Shown: positions 8,294-16,641 of the stretch, piece after piece
How the letters are laid out: each line of letters opens with the position of its first letter
Numbering within the stretch: the first letter of the stretch is position 1
NCBI GenBank assembly: GCA_003116855.1
Contig: BEWT01000004.1
Span: 62,001 to 126,000, forward strand
Source: Desulfurococcaceae archaeon AG1
GTDB lineage: Archaea > Thermoproteota > Thermoprotei_A > Sulfolobales > AG1
Direction: 5' to 3'
Length of the DNA: 64,000 nucleotides
Made by a program: the position numbers and the translations under genes
Notes under the pieces: generated by a model
What the model was told of the DNA's origin: nothing
Databases searched by the model: none
What the model saw: the letters and a program-made list of their open reading frames with translations, nothing else

Positions 8294-8905
8294 TCATCGT
8301 GTAAATTCTATATTATCAACGCTCCTAACAATCCTGCCTTTATAGAGGAAATCAACTTGCCTCAAAGCAGCATATAGATCGAACTGAGTTAGTGCAGAGA
8401 TCCCGTCTATCGGGACAACTATATCGAACCATCTTAGAGCAGCACTACCAGCTGTGTGAAGGACACAGATGTTAGCCACAGTTCCCGTTATTATGAGCAC
8501 ATCCCTCCTCAATACTCTTGAGAGGAGATGCTCTAGCTGTGTTCCGTAGAATGCATCATACCTCAGCTTCTTAATAACAATATCACCCTCAAGGGGTTTG
8601 AGCTCGTCAACGATCTCCGCTCCCCATGTTCCTGCAACAGCATGTTCCCCCCAGATCCTGAACTCAGGGTCTTCCTTCATATGCCAATCCTGTGTATAGA
8701 TCACAGGCACTCCATGGATCCTTGCCCTGTTTATAAGCCTAGCTATGTTCGCTATGGTTTTGGGAGCATCGGGTACGAATAGCCTCCCCCTGGGGTGGGC
8801 GAAGTCGTTCTGCATATCAACAACTATAACTGCTGCTCTAGCCGGGTCTATACTCACCTTCTCATGGATCGTGATCTCTGGTAGCTGAATACTCTGGGGA
8901 AGCAT
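8294..8905 (-). CDS. Isochorismatase-fold hydrolase, nicotinamidase-like
   Basis: The cysteine-hydrolase triad is visible: aspartate in AVIVVDMQNDFAHP, lysine in VIKKLRYDAFYGTQL, and nucleophile cysteine in GTVANICVLHTAG. Nicotinamidase (NAD salvage) is the likeliest role, but ureidoacrylate or other amidase activity cannot be excluded. A metal site of nicotinamidases may be supplied by QDWH. The start at 8905 is chosen because a TATA box at 8936-8943 would put the transcript start just upstream, and GGTGG precedes this ATG; the ATG at 8962 lies upstream of the TATA box. Confidence 0.82.
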   Translation of the reverse strand: MLPQSIQLPEITIHEKVSIDPARAAVIVVDMQNDFAHPRGRLFVPDAPKTIANIARLINRARIHGVPVIYTQDWHMKEDPEFRIWGEHAVAGTWGAEIVDELKPLEGDIVIKKLRYDAFYGTQLEHLLSRVLRRDVLIITGTVANICVLHTAGSAALRWFDIVVPIDGISALTQFDLYAALRQVDFLYKGRIVRSVDNIEFTR

Positions 8906-8935
8906 AGAACCACCATAGTGAACATGTGTTCGCAA

Positions 8936-8943
8936 CTTATAAG
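8936..8943 (-). promoter_or_regulatory. TATA box of the isochorismatase-like gene
   Basis: CTTATAAG on the minus strand, about 34 bp before ATG 8905; a transcript starting some 26 bp downstream would carry a short leader with GGTGG. Confidence 0.55.
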
Positions 8944-8971
8944 CTATAATAACACCTAACATGGATCAAGG

Positions 8972-9991
8972 TTATATAGGTGAGAGCCTCCCCAACCTCT
9001 TCTCAAGAATACGTGGGATCGTTTTCAGCACATCATCAAGAGTAGCCTTGAGAGAGGCTACAGCTGCTAGTTTATGACCTCCCCAACCTCCACCATAGAT
9101 CTCTGCAAGCTCTCCCAGAACTAGTTCTCCTAACCCTATCTCTCTACAAACCTCCTCTGAACATCTGGCAACAACTCTCACAAGATCTTCTTTCTCCGAG
9201 AGTACCAGAGCTATATCGCACCCAGCCCCCATTAGAACCTGGGCTGACGATGCCTCATAAGCTCCTACATGGGTTATACATACAAGTATGTTATCCCCGG
9301 ATCTATATACTGTGAGCCTTGACATCGATTTAAGCCTAGCTATCCTCTCACTAATCTCAAGAGGCCTTTTTATGAGCCTCAATGCATCCTGTATCCTTGC
9401 ACCCTGCATCATAAGGAACCTGGTTGCCTCGATAGCCGCGAGCGAGGCTATGGATAGCGATCTTGTGTCATAGAGTATCCCAGCCAAGATCGTGTTGGCA
9501 GCATCGCTTGAACCAATCTCGATAGAGAGCTCCTCTAGCATTAGTGTACAGAGCTCTGTTGTAGATGAGGCGCCACCTTCTATAATCCCCCTCGCTCCTG
9601 GGGATTGTTCAGGGGATATATGGTGATCTATTATGTATATGTCTCTAAACGCACCGCACTCCACAGGGGATCTTGAGCATGAGGGTGTGTCAACCAGGAC
9701 AAGAACCCAGATGTCGTTACCAACCCTTCCCGGGCACTCCTCTATATAGCCTTTTGAAACCATGCTCTGGAAAAGAGGTTTCGATATAAGGTCTAAACCG
9801 CCCTCTGTGATAAAGCATGCGGGCTTACCAGAGGATCTCAAGGCTATGAGGGAGATCGAGAGTGCTGAGGATATAGAATCAGGATCCGCTGAGGGATGCG
9901 ACGCTATTGCTATCCTTTTTACCCTCGAGGCCTCCCACAGCTCCCTCCCTAGATCTCTTAATTCTCTCCTCAGCCTCGTCAAATCCAGCAT
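8972..9991 (-). CDS. DHH-family phosphoesterase
   Basis: Two-domain DHH/DHHA1 protein of 339 residues. Motifs: ASHPSADPDSISSA (modified motif I), VLVDTPS (motif II), IIDHHIS (DHH motif III), LAGILYDTRS (motif IV), and the DHHA1 loop GGGWGGHKLAA. Related archaeal proteins are RecJ-like nucleases or nanoRNase/phosphatases; this shorter version next to prefoldin beta is conserved in archaea but its substrate is not settled. The gene overlaps the upstream DUF3194 frame by 113 bp, the overlap covering its motif I region. Confidence 0.85.
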   Translation of the reverse strand: MLDLTRLRRELRDLGRELWEASRVKRIAIASHPSADPDSISSALSISLIALRSSGKPACFITEGGLDLISKPLFQSMVSKGYIEECPGRVGNDIWVLVLVDTPSCSRSPVECGAFRDIYIIDHHISPEQSPGARGIIEGGASSTTELCTLMLEELSIEIGSSDAANTILAGILYDTRSLSIASLAAIEATRFLMMQGARIQDALRLIKRPLEISERIARLKSMSRLTVYRSGDNILVCITHVGAYEASSAQVLMGAGCDIALVLSEKEDLVRVVARCSEEVCREIGLGELVLGELAEIYGGGWGGHKLAAVASLKATLDDVLKTIPRILEKRLGRLSPI

Positions 9992-10229
9992 CGATCACCT
10001 CATCAACTATTCTAAAAAACGTCTTATCATCGAGCGGGGCTGGCGAGAACACCTGAAGATCTATCCCGAGATCTATACCCCCATCCCTTGATCTCGCAAC
10101 CTTTATTGCTACAACATACTGAGCCTTCTTACCAAACCTTCTCCTAATCTCCTTCCCCACTCTATCCTCGACAGCTATTGCTAGATCCTCTAGAGATGAT
10201 CCGCTAGCCTCCCCCGCCCTTTCTTCCAT
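9879..10229 (-). CDS. DUF3194-type small protein
   Basis: The 116-residue protein is identified mainly by context: archaea commonly have prefoldin beta, a DUF3194 protein and a DHH phosphoesterase in this order. A central beta region (KAQYVVAIKVARSRDGGIDLGIDLQVFSP) followed by a helix matches that family. The ATG at 10229 (MEERAGEAS) is preferred over an upstream start at 10265 lying deeper in prefoldin. It overlaps prefoldin by 26 bp and the DHH gene by 113 bp. Function unknown. Confidence 0.6.
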   Translation of the reverse strand: MEERAGEASGSSLEDLAIAVEDRVGKEIRRRFGKKAQYVVAIKVARSRDGGIDLGIDLQVFSPAPLDDKTFFRIVDEVIDAGFDEAEERIKRSREGAVGGLEGKKDSNSVASLSGS

Positions 10230-10575
10230 AGTATCTTCCCATGATCTCGTTAACCCTTGCCTCAAGATCCCTTATCTCAGAGCTTATACTAGACTCCTGC
10301 CTCTCAAGAGCCCTAAGCCTGAGCTCAAGTATATCCTTCCTATCACTCAGCTCCTTCTCAGCATCCTCCTTACTAACCCTCACCATGAGATGCCCAGCAC
10401 TCTTGAATATAAGGGCATCGGGAGCAGCCCCCTTGAGGAGTTCGAGAGCCCTCTCAACCTCCTTCAGCTCAGCCTGAACAACACCCTTCTCAGCCTGAAC
10501 CTGCCCAAGCTTCGCCCTAAGCTGTTGTAGCTTCACCGCATACTGCTCAAGCTCGGGTGGAACAACCTCCGCCAA
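10204..10575 (-). CDS. pfdB: Prefoldin beta subunit
   Basis: Prefoldin captures unfolded proteins for the thermosome in the cytoplasm. The 123-residue protein is two long coiled coils (residues 5-50 and 75-112) joined by the beta hairpin DALIFKSAGHLMVRVSKEDA, typical of beta subunits. The start is TTG with a GGGGATG stretch upstream; the protein ends in a GRKGGGG tail. It is the first gene of a minus-strand cluster with DUF3194 and the DHH phosphoesterase. Confidence 0.92.
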   Translation of the reverse strand: MAEVVPPELEQYAVKLQQLRAKLGQVQAEKGVVQAELKEVERALELLKGAAPDALIFKSAGHLMVRVSKEDAEKELSDRKDILELRLRALERQESSISSEIRDLEARVNEIMGRYYGRKGGGG

Positions 10576-10772
10576 CGCACATCCCCGTATAATGGGTATA
10601 TGAGCCCTTATTAGCTAAAGATCCGATCGTTAACACGGGAGAGACTGAGATCCTATCACGCTTGTAGTTAATATGGTTAAGTAAACAAAAAACGTTATAA
10701 TATTCGATTATTTACATGTATATGATAAAATAAATATTTAAATCGAGAATAATATACCTAGGCGGTGATAGC

Positions 10773-11822
10773 ATGAGGACTGCATATATAGATGAGTGGG
10801 GCAAACCCTTCTCAATAAGAGAAATTCCCAAGCCCCAGCCGGGGCCTGGACAAGTGCTTGTAAGAATAAGAGTTACTGGGGTATGTCATACAGATCTCCA
10901 TCAATGGAAAGGTGACTGGCCATCGCTTAGAGCAGTTATGGAGGCCAATAATGTTAGAATCCTTGGACATGAGGGAGTAGGTGTTGTAGAAGATATAGGC
11001 CCTGGTGTTGTTAGACTGCAGAAAGGCGATAGGGTTGGTGTTCCATGGATGAATGACTGGGATGGAGTTTGTGAGATCTGCCTCTCGGGATATCCTCACT
11101 GGTGTCCTAATGCTAAGTATACCTCAGCCCATGTTAACGGAACCTATGCTGAGTATGCTGTGATCTCTGAGAAAGCCGCTCCTAGAATACCTAAGGAGCT
11201 CTCCGACGTTGATGTGGCTGGAATGCTCTGTGGAGGGATAACAGCATATGGTGCTGTGAGAAAGCTTGTAACAGAGATCAGGCTACCTCCTGGAAAGCCT
11301 ATAGCAATTATAGGGGCTGCCGGCGGGCTGGGGCATTATGCTGTCCAGATAGCTAAAGCCTTCGGTTACACTGTAGTGGGTATAGATGTAGGTTCTGAAA
11401 GGGTAGAGTTTGTGAGAAAGCTCGGTGCTGACTATGCTGTAGACGCTTCAGACGCGGAGAGGTTTATTAAGGATAAGCTGGGGGGTGTCTATGCGTCACT
11501 CGTATTCGCCCCAAGGATCTCTGGGTATAACCTCGGGATAAAGATCTTGAGGACCCTGGGTACCTTAGTAGTTATAGGGGCTCCTGCATCCAGCGAGGGA
11601 CCCTTCGCCGCCGTGCCAATAGATATATTGGTAAGCGGAATGAAGATCATACCGAGCATTGTTGGTGTTACACACGAGTTCGAGGAGCTCTTCAACCTAG
11701 CTGTGCAGGGCAAGGTTAGATCCCATGTAGCCCTAGTCGAGCCCCTTACAAGAGTAAACGAAGTGTTTGAAAAACTCGAAAAAGCACAATACACGGGCAG
11801 AGCCGTGCTTCAGGTTCAGTGA
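10773..11822 (+). CDS. adh: Zinc-dependent alcohol dehydrogenase (MDR family)
   Basis: Medium-chain NAD(P)-dependent dehydrogenase, 349 residues, oxidising alcohols or reducing aldehydes. Catalytic zinc ligands C38 (GVCHTDLH) and H66-E67 (GHEG) are present. The structural zinc site has D97, C100, C103 and C111: the first cysteine is replaced by aspartate, as in some thermophilic archaeal ADHs with an acidic ligand. The cofactor loop is GAAGGLGHYAVQIAKAFG near residue 186. The ATG follows GGCGGTGATAGC, a strong ribosome binding site, and an AT-rich promoter region lies upstream. Confidence 0.92.
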   Translation: MRTAYIDEWGKPFSIREIPKPQPGPGQVLVRIRVTGVCHTDLHQWKGDWPSLRAVMEANNVRILGHEGVGVVEDIGPGVVRLQKGDRVGVPWMNDWDGVCEICLSGYPHWCPNAKYTSAHVNGTYAEYAVISEKAAPRIPKELSDVDVAGMLCGGITAYGAVRKLVTEIRLPPGKPIAIIGAAGGLGHYAVQIAKAFGYTVVGIDVGSERVEFVRKLGADYAVDASDAERFIKDKLGGVYASLVFAPRISGYNLGIKILRTLGTLVVIGAPASSEGPFAAVPIDILVSGMKIIPSIVGVTHEFEELFNLAVQGKVRSHVALVEPLTRVNEVFEKLEKAQYTGRAVLQVQ

Positions 11823-11867
11823 TATTTAGTAAAATAGCTTAGTGAAAACCATAACTATACCATTTTA

Positions 11868-12710
11868 CTATTTTTTAATTATATAGGGCTTGAACTCAGA
11901 GTCGATCTTCATTATATCGTCTGTGAATAGCTTCCACCCCATAGATCCTGCTAGTTCTTCAACATGTTCTTTAGAAGTAGCCCTTGGTATTGGTACTAGC
12001 GTGCTCCACTTCTGATACCAGTTAAGGGCTATCTGGAGCGGTGTTTTCCCATACCTAGCTCCTATCTCCTTCAAAACCTGGTTAGACGATAATGCCCCTT
12101 TATCGAGGGGGGTGTATGCTAGGTATAGTATTCCTTCTTTCTCGCAATACGGTATCACATCGATCTCGTCCCCTCTGTTTGTGAGGCTATATCTATTCTC
12201 AACAACAGCTATATCAGTGTGGCTTAGCAGGGATCTAGCCTCTTCTATCTGGCTTAGGTTGAAGTTAGAAACCCCTATGCTCCTCACCAGCCCCTCCTTC
12301 CACAGCTCCTCCAGAACCCTTAGAGCTTCTCTCAAGGGGGTGTCTTTCTCAAGCCAGTGTATTAAATATGAATCCACATATTCGAGACCAAGTCTTGAGA
12401 GGGAGCCTCTGAGCGACCTATAGATCGAATCCCTATCCCTTAGATTGCGGGGATGTATCTTGGTAACTATAAAGAGATCCTCTCTACGGCCTCCCCAGAC
12501 CTTTATAGCCTTGCCAACAACTTCTTCAGCAAAACCATCACTATAGATCTCTGCTGTATCGATCAAAGTAATCCCTAGCTGAAAAGCCCTCACAATTCCC
12601 TCAACCCATATAGATTCGAGAGATCTGTCAGTCCTCCTACCCCCTGTCCCCAACCCTATTGGTGAAACACCTCTACCAAGCTTGGGTATATATTTCTGCT
12701 CCAAAGACAT
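11868..12710 (-). CDS. Aldo/keto reductase
   Basis: NAD(P)H-dependent oxidoreductase of the AKR fold. The catalytic tetrad is complete: D52 and Y57 in LIDTAEIYSDG, K85 in FIVTKIHPRN, H119 in YLIHW (numbered from the upstream GTG). The C-terminus holds the cofactor-binding stretch VPIPRATSKEHVEELAGS. The substrate cannot be told. The ATG at 12710 directly follows CTCGGTG. It is convergent with the alcohol dehydrogenase gene, 46 bp away. Confidence 0.9.
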   Translation of the reverse strand: MSLEQKYIPKLGRGVSPIGLGTGGRRTDRSLESIWVEGIVRAFQLGITLIDTAEIYSDGFAEEVVGKAIKVWGGRREDLFIVTKIHPRNLRDRDSIYRSLRGSLSRLGLEYVDSYLIHWLEKDTPLREALRVLEELWKEGLVRSIGVSNFNLSQIEEARSLLSHTDIAVVENRYSLTNRGDEIDVIPYCEKEGILYLAYTPLDKGALSSNQVLKEIGARYGKTPLQIALNWYQKWSTLVPIPRATSKEHVEELAGSMGWKLFTDDIMKIDSEFKPYIIKK

Positions 12711-12879
12711 CACCGAGGTAGTAATTTAAGGCATATAATAAGCAGGGATCTCACAACAAGAACAAATGATCGTGACATTGATATGATATCCGATATACAG
12801 CAACGCTTAGCCAGGCTAAACGCGGGTTAGGCATGGTAGTATGATATATGATAAATAAGGATACTCTATATAATACCAT

Positions 12880-12884
12880 GGTGG
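12880..12884 (+). promoter_or_regulatory. Ribosome binding site for dph6
   Basis: GGTGG lies 4 nt before CTG 12889. It supports initiation at the CTG, since no ATG, GTG or TTG is available in the conserved N-terminal region. Confidence 0.45.
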
Positions 12885-12888
12885 TATT

Positions 12889-13653
12889 CTGAGAATCGCT
12901 GCCGCGTCCTGGAGTGGGGGGAAGGATTCCTATCTAGCCTTCCACAGCGCTTATGAGAAGGGATTAAGGATCCTCTACACGATCCACATGCGTGTTGAAG
13001 ATATAATATCCTATCACGGGCCTCTAGGCATCATAATGGCTCAGCAAGCCTCGCTCAACACGATCGGGATTGTAAGAAGAACAACCTGGAGCGAGTATGA
13101 GAAGCATTTTAAAGAGATACTTACAAACCTCAAGAGAATCGGTGTTGAGGTAGCCGTATTTGGTGACATATATATCGAGGATCATAGGCGATGGGTTGAA
13201 AGAATATGCAGAGAGATCGGGATCGATGCTCTAGAACCCCTATGGGGGTTCGATAGTCTTGAAAACGTTAGAAGAGCTCTGAACATGGGTGTCAAAGCCC
13301 TGATCGTGAGGGTTCATGATAGAGAGCCCCTCTCAAAACATGTTGGGCGTGTATTGGATGAGGAGGTGATAGAAGATCTCGTGAGGGAGGGGATAGACCC
13401 TTCGGGAGAGCATGGCGAATACCACACAATAGTCATCGACGCTCCCCTCTTCAGATATAGAATAGAGATCATAGATGGAAAGATAGAGATCCTGAGTGGA
13501 AGGATAGCCGATAAAACCTATAGGTATAGAGTGTTTATCCCAACAAAATACAGGGTTGTCGATAAGCACGGGGGCTTCAAGAGTGCTTCTCAAGAACCAA
13601 AGCTATACAACACCCATCCCCAGAGGCTTCTACGTCCCTCAACAAAACCCTAG
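12889..13653 (+). CDS. dph6: Diphthine-ammonia ligase, CTG start
   Basis: Dph6 performs the last step of diphthamide synthesis on elongation factor 2. The ATP-binding PP-loop ASWSGGKDSYLAFHSAYEKG is encoded immediately upstream of the first ATG (12988), so that ATG cannot be the start. The frame is open back to a TAA, with no ATG, GTG or TTG; CTG 12889 gives the N-terminus RIAAASWSGGKDS, exactly the family pattern after an initiator. Further motifs: LEPLWG and EHGEYHTIVIDAPLF. The product has 254 residues, standing alone on the plus strand. Confidence 0.85.
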   Translation: MRIAAASWSGGKDSYLAFHSAYEKGLRILYTIHMRVEDIISYHGPLGIIMAQQASLNTIGIVRRTTWSEYEKHFKEILTNLKRIGVEVAVFGDIYIEDHRRWVERICREIGIDALEPLWGFDSLENVRRALNMGVKALIVRVHDREPLSKHVGRVLDEEVIEDLVREGIDPSGEHGEYHTIVIDAPLFRYRIEIIDGKIEILSGRIADKTYRYRVFIPTKYRVVDKHGGFKSASQEPKLYNTHPQRLLRPSTKP

Positions 13654-13712
13654 TATGGGTTCTAACCCTGTCTATAGCGTGTGAATATTAATATAAAAAG
13701 ATCTATTTGTCT

Positions 13713-14207
13713 TTACTTAGCCGTTTGTTCTTTCTTAAGTTTCTCTAAAACCCTCTCTACCTCATTATAGTCAGGCTCTACTCTTGGATCTTCTGAGACC
13801 CATTTATACACCACAACACCCTTAGGATCTATTATGAACACCGCCCTCTTAGCTAGTCTCTTAAGCCCTAGCCCGAGAAGGTCTGGCATCACTACACCGT
13901 ATTTCTCTATAACCTCTCTGTTATAGTCGCTCAGCAGTGTGAAGTTAAGCCTGTTAACCTCTTTAAACACTCTCAGAACAAACGGGCTGTCAACGCTTAT
14001 CCCTATTACCTCAGCATCTAGACTCTCAAGCTTAGCCATTCTGTCTCTAAATGTGCACATCTCCCTTGTACATACCTCGGTAAATGCTCCTGGGAAGAAG
14101 GCTAGCACCACAAACCTACCCTTTGCCAGAAACTCCGAGAGGCTTCTCTTCTTAAGCGTTGTGTCTAAGAGCTCGAAGTCAGGCGCCTTCTCACCAACCT
14201 GAACCAC
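13713..14207 (-). CDS. Peroxiredoxin (AhpE/Bcp type)
   Basis: Thiol peroxidase of 164 residues, detoxifying hydrogen peroxide or organic hydroperoxides in the cytoplasm. Peroxidatic cysteine C46 sits in FFPGAFTEVCT; a second cysteine C51 five residues later could resolve it as in atypical 2-Cys enzymes. The rest of the thioredoxin fold is normal (VIGISVDSPFVLRVF, RAVFIIDPKGVVVYKWV). The GTG start follows GAGGTGA at 7-nt spacing. Confidence 0.9.
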   Translation of the reverse strand: MVQVGEKAPDFELLDTTLKKRSLSEFLAKGRFVVLAFFPGAFTEVCTREMCTFRDRMAKLESLDAEVIGISVDSPFVLRVFKEVNRLNFTLLSDYNREVIEKYGVVMPDLLGLGLKRLAKRAVFIIDPKGVVVYKWVSEDPRVEPDYNEVERVLEKLKKEQTAK

Positions 14208-14520
14208 TAGATTTTCACCTCACCACTTTCGTATGAAGCCTTATATATACTCCTAACCAGCTGATCAGCTTTTCACGAGGATCCAGCATTTCTAAGCCAC
14301 ATAACCCTTGTGGTATCGCATAACCATTCTTCCACATAGCATCAGGTCTGAGGGTCTATGAGGAGGGCTGGGGCTGAATAGGTTAAGGCTAAGGGTAATG
14401 ATCATGTGAGAGAGCTCGGGATCGAGAAAGTTAAGGGAAAAAAGTTGGTATTTACAATCGATATGAAGCCCGAACACCTGCTAATAAGCTCTCAATCATA
14501 CTATCTAGGAGGCGGAATCA
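14208..14520. other. Intergenic region upstream of rps24e
   Basis: This 313-bp stretch holds the peroxiredoxin promoter on the minus strand and the GGAGGCGG ribosome binding site of rps24e near its right end. A frame open from 14382 into rps24e (about 49 codons from a GTG near 14406, containing FTIDMKPEHLLISSQSYYL) looks somewhat protein-like but has no recognised relative and may be a remnant. Nothing else was found. Confidence 0.4.
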
Positions 14521-14868
14521 ATGGCGGGTGGAGGCTCTGCCCAGGGTCCTGTTCTTAAGCTGGATAGCGGTGTGATCTTTCTAGTTGTTTCCCAGAAAGA
14601 GAATAAAGTGATCCAGAGGAGGGAGGTTGTTATAAGGATCGAGCATAGAGGTAAAGGAACACCATCAAGACTTGAGGTCATCGATGCCGTCTCAAAACTC
14701 CTAGGAGTCAGCCCAGATCTTGTGGTTGTTAGGAGGATAGAGACCGAGTATGGCAGAGACTCCTCCAAAGCATGGGTCCATATATATAACGATAGAGCAG
14801 TTCTCGAGAAATTCGAGCCTAAACACCTCATAGAGAGATCCTCTAAGAAGGAGGGTGGTGGGCAATGA
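14521..14868 (+). CDS. rps24e: Ribosomal protein S24e
   Basis: Small-subunit protein of 115 residues shared by archaea and eukaryotes. Family motifs: NKVIQRREVVIRIEHRGKGT and PSRLEVIDAVSKLLGVSPDL, then RRIETEYGRDSSKAWVHIYND. The ATG follows GGAGGCGG with good spacing, and the stop overlaps the start of rps27ae as ATGA, so the two are cotranscribed. Confidence 0.95.
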   Translation: MAGGGSAQGPVLKLDSGVIFLVVSQKENKVIQRREVVIRIEHRGKGTPSRLEVIDAVSKLLGVSPDLVVVRRIETEYGRDSSKAWVHIYNDRAVLEKFEPKHLIERSSKKEGGGQ

Positions 14869-15053
14869 GCAAGGGAAAAGGTAGTGAAAAGAGATTCAGA
14901 TCATCGCTATATATAATAGACACCAAGACTAGAAGCATAAAGCTCAAGAACAAACAATGCCCGAGATGCGGCTCCATCATGGGTTACTACGAACCAGGCG
15001 GGGCTAGGTGGTACTGCGGTAAATGCCACTATACAGAGTTTATTAAGAAATAG
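14865..15053 (+). CDS. rps27ae: Ribosomal protein S27ae
   Basis: A 62-residue zinc-ribbon ribosomal protein of the small subunit. The four zinc ligands are CPRC (positions 32-35) and CGKC (51-54). It overlaps the end of rps24e by 4 bp, a standard archaeal pairing, and ends with the basic FIKK tail. Base composition and coding pattern match its neighbours. Confidence 0.95.
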   Translation: MSKGKGSEKRFRSSLYIIDTKTRSIKLKNKQCPRCGSIMGYYEPGGARWYCGKCHYTEFIKK

Positions 15054-15070
15054 TAGGGATCTACGGAAAG

Positions 15071-15078
15071 CTTATAAA
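15071..15078 (+). promoter_or_regulatory. TATA box of albA
   Basis: CTTATAAA centred about 25 bp before ATG 15099, so the transcript should begin at or next to the start codon (leaderless). Confidence 0.7.
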
Positions 15079-15098
15079 ACCTAGTAGCTTATCTTCAT

Positions 15099-15413
15099 AT
15101 GACAGGATCCTGGGTGATACAGATGGTCCAGCCACAGCCAATAAACACCGTGCTAGTAGGTAAAAAACCCGTGATGAGCTATGTGCTAGCAATACTACAG
15201 CTAGCCAGCCAGGGTGTAGATGAGATCGTTGTCAAAGCTAGGGGTAGAGCGATTAGCAGGGCTGTAGACGCTGTAGAGATCGTTAGGAACAGATTTCTCA
15301 AGAACGGTATAGTTGTTGAGAGGATAAACATCGGTAGCGAGGAAGTTCAAAGCAAAGAGGGAAGGAGATCCAGGGTATCAACGATAGAGATAGTTGTAAA
15401 GATAAAGAGATAA
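15099..15413 (+). CDS. albA: Chromatin protein Alba
   Basis: Alba dimers coat DNA and RNA in the cytoplasm of crenarchaea. The conserved start of the fold [19 protein letters not shown] contains the lysine pair that is acetylated in Sulfolobus; then [20 protein letters not shown] and the C-terminal strand [11 protein letters not shown]. An ATG 27 bp further downstream is possible but the TATA box spacing supports leaderless initiation at 15099. The 104 residues are normal apart from a slightly long N-terminus. Confidence 0.95.
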   Translation: MTGSWVIQMVQPQPINTVLVGKKPVMSYVLAILQLASQGVDEIVVKARGRAISRAVDAVEIVRNRFLKNGIVVERINIGSEEVQSKEGRRSRVSTIEIVVKIKR

Positions 15414-15424
15414 CAGTTTTTTAA

Positions 15425-16555
15425 TCAAAGAACACCCAGAGTATTCCCAATACCCGCAACTATAACCTGATCCCCTTCCTTAGTCCTCTCCCTAATAATT
15501 CTCTTCACAACCTCAACAGCCTTAGAAACACCCTCATAGATCTCCTTGGTCATATGGGTTATAGCCTCCTCAGAACTCATCTTGATAATCACAGCGTCTA
15601 GGGGAGCGCCGCATTTAATAGCGGTTCTCTCAATAGATATCTTCTCAGGCCCTGGATCCCCTATAGCAGCCCCAGTACCCTCAGCAACCTCGCCACTCTT
15701 CTCCCCTTCAAGCTTTAGAGCAGCATCGACCGTTATAATCCTCGAGATCCTGCACTCGAGCTGCTCGGCAAGCTTAGCAACAGCCTCGCCAGGTCTCCCA
15801 ACAGTCCCCCCGGGACCTTCTGCCTTGATGAGGTATACCCTCCTCCCCTCAAGATCAATGGTACTATATACAGTCTCATCTGTAATCCTGATCCTCTCAG
15901 CATTGGGAGCCATCATCGAGACTACGAGAGGCCCAGCGGAATCCCCTATCGGTATCCCCAGCCTAAAGGGCTCGACCGCTTTCTTATAGGCCTCGAGCTC
16001 TTTGATAAGGGCTGGGAGGATTAGGACTAGCTGGTAGAGGAGCATCCAGTTCTGGGTCTTCTTACCCAGTAAGTAGAAGTGTCTCACAACCCTGTGAACA
16101 TAGCTGAGAACCCAGTTTATCTCTAGGATAACCTCTAAGTTCTCCCTCTTAGCCTGATCAGCGTTGGGGAGTATTGATGCGGCGTAGCTTTTTATCTTAT
16201 CATCCCTCACCCTTATAAGATGACCCAGCCTTCTCACGATATCAATAGGCTCTATAGAGACAGGCTCTATCAAGAAGTTGTTGTTCACAAAACCATCTAT
16301 CACCGGTCCCGGCTCCTTGATCCCGAGCTCTTTTAGATGATCTTCAGAAGCCTTCCTAGTCTCTAAGGCTAGCCCTTCTATCTGGGATAGCCTGAACCTT
16401 ATGACCCTATCCCACCTATAGATCCTGATCTTGTCGGGGAGATCTGTGAATAGTAATAGGAACCAGAGAATATTTATTATGATCCAGAATAGAAGCACCG
16501 TGCTATCAATACCGGTAGGGTTTGAGACCTGCATATTATACACTATACGCACCAT
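15425..16555 (-). CDS. DUF1512 membrane-anchored protein
   Basis: Archaeal DUF1512 protein of 376 residues. One membrane helix (STVLLFWIIINILWFLLLF) near residues 18-36 is followed by a helical region and then a C-terminal domain with PFRLGIPIGDSAGPLVVS, YLIKAEGPGGTVGRPGEAV and the end VIVAGIGNTLGVL. The C-terminal domain resembles nucleotide- or metal-handling proteins but no function is established. It is convergent with albA. The ATG at 16555 or the one 21 bp downstream may be used. Confidence 0.8.
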   Translation of the reverse strand: MVRIVYNMQVSNPTGIDSTVLLFWIIINILWFLLLFTDLPDKIRIYRWDRVIRFRLSQIEGLALETRKASEDHLKELGIKEPGPVIDGFVNNNFLIEPVSIEPIDIVRRLGHLIRVRDDKIKSYAASILPNADQAKRENLEVILEINWVLSYVHRVVRHFYLLGKKTQNWMLLYQLVLILPALIKELEAYKKAVEPFRLGIPIGDSAGPLVVSMMAPNAERIRITDETVYSTIDLEGRRVYLIKAEGPGGTVGRPGEAVAKLAEQLECRISRIITVDAALKLEGEKSGEVAEGTGAAIGDPGPEKISIERTAIKCGAPLDAVIIKMSSEEAITHMTKEIYEGVSKAVEVVKRIIRERTKEGDQVIVAGIGNTLGVL

Positions 16556-16641
16556 ATATGAGAACGCAAGGAGGTACTTAAATCATCGTTGCAGAGTTAG
16601 CCTAACCTGTGGATCTATGGGATCACGGGTTTTCTAGGATG

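Noticed and set aside
14382-14545. Frame containing FTIDMKPEHLLISSQSYYL ahead of rps24e
   Set aside because: It ends inside rps24e in another frame, has only a weak GTG start, and I could not tie it to any ribosomal or RNA-associated protein; noted under the intergenic entry.
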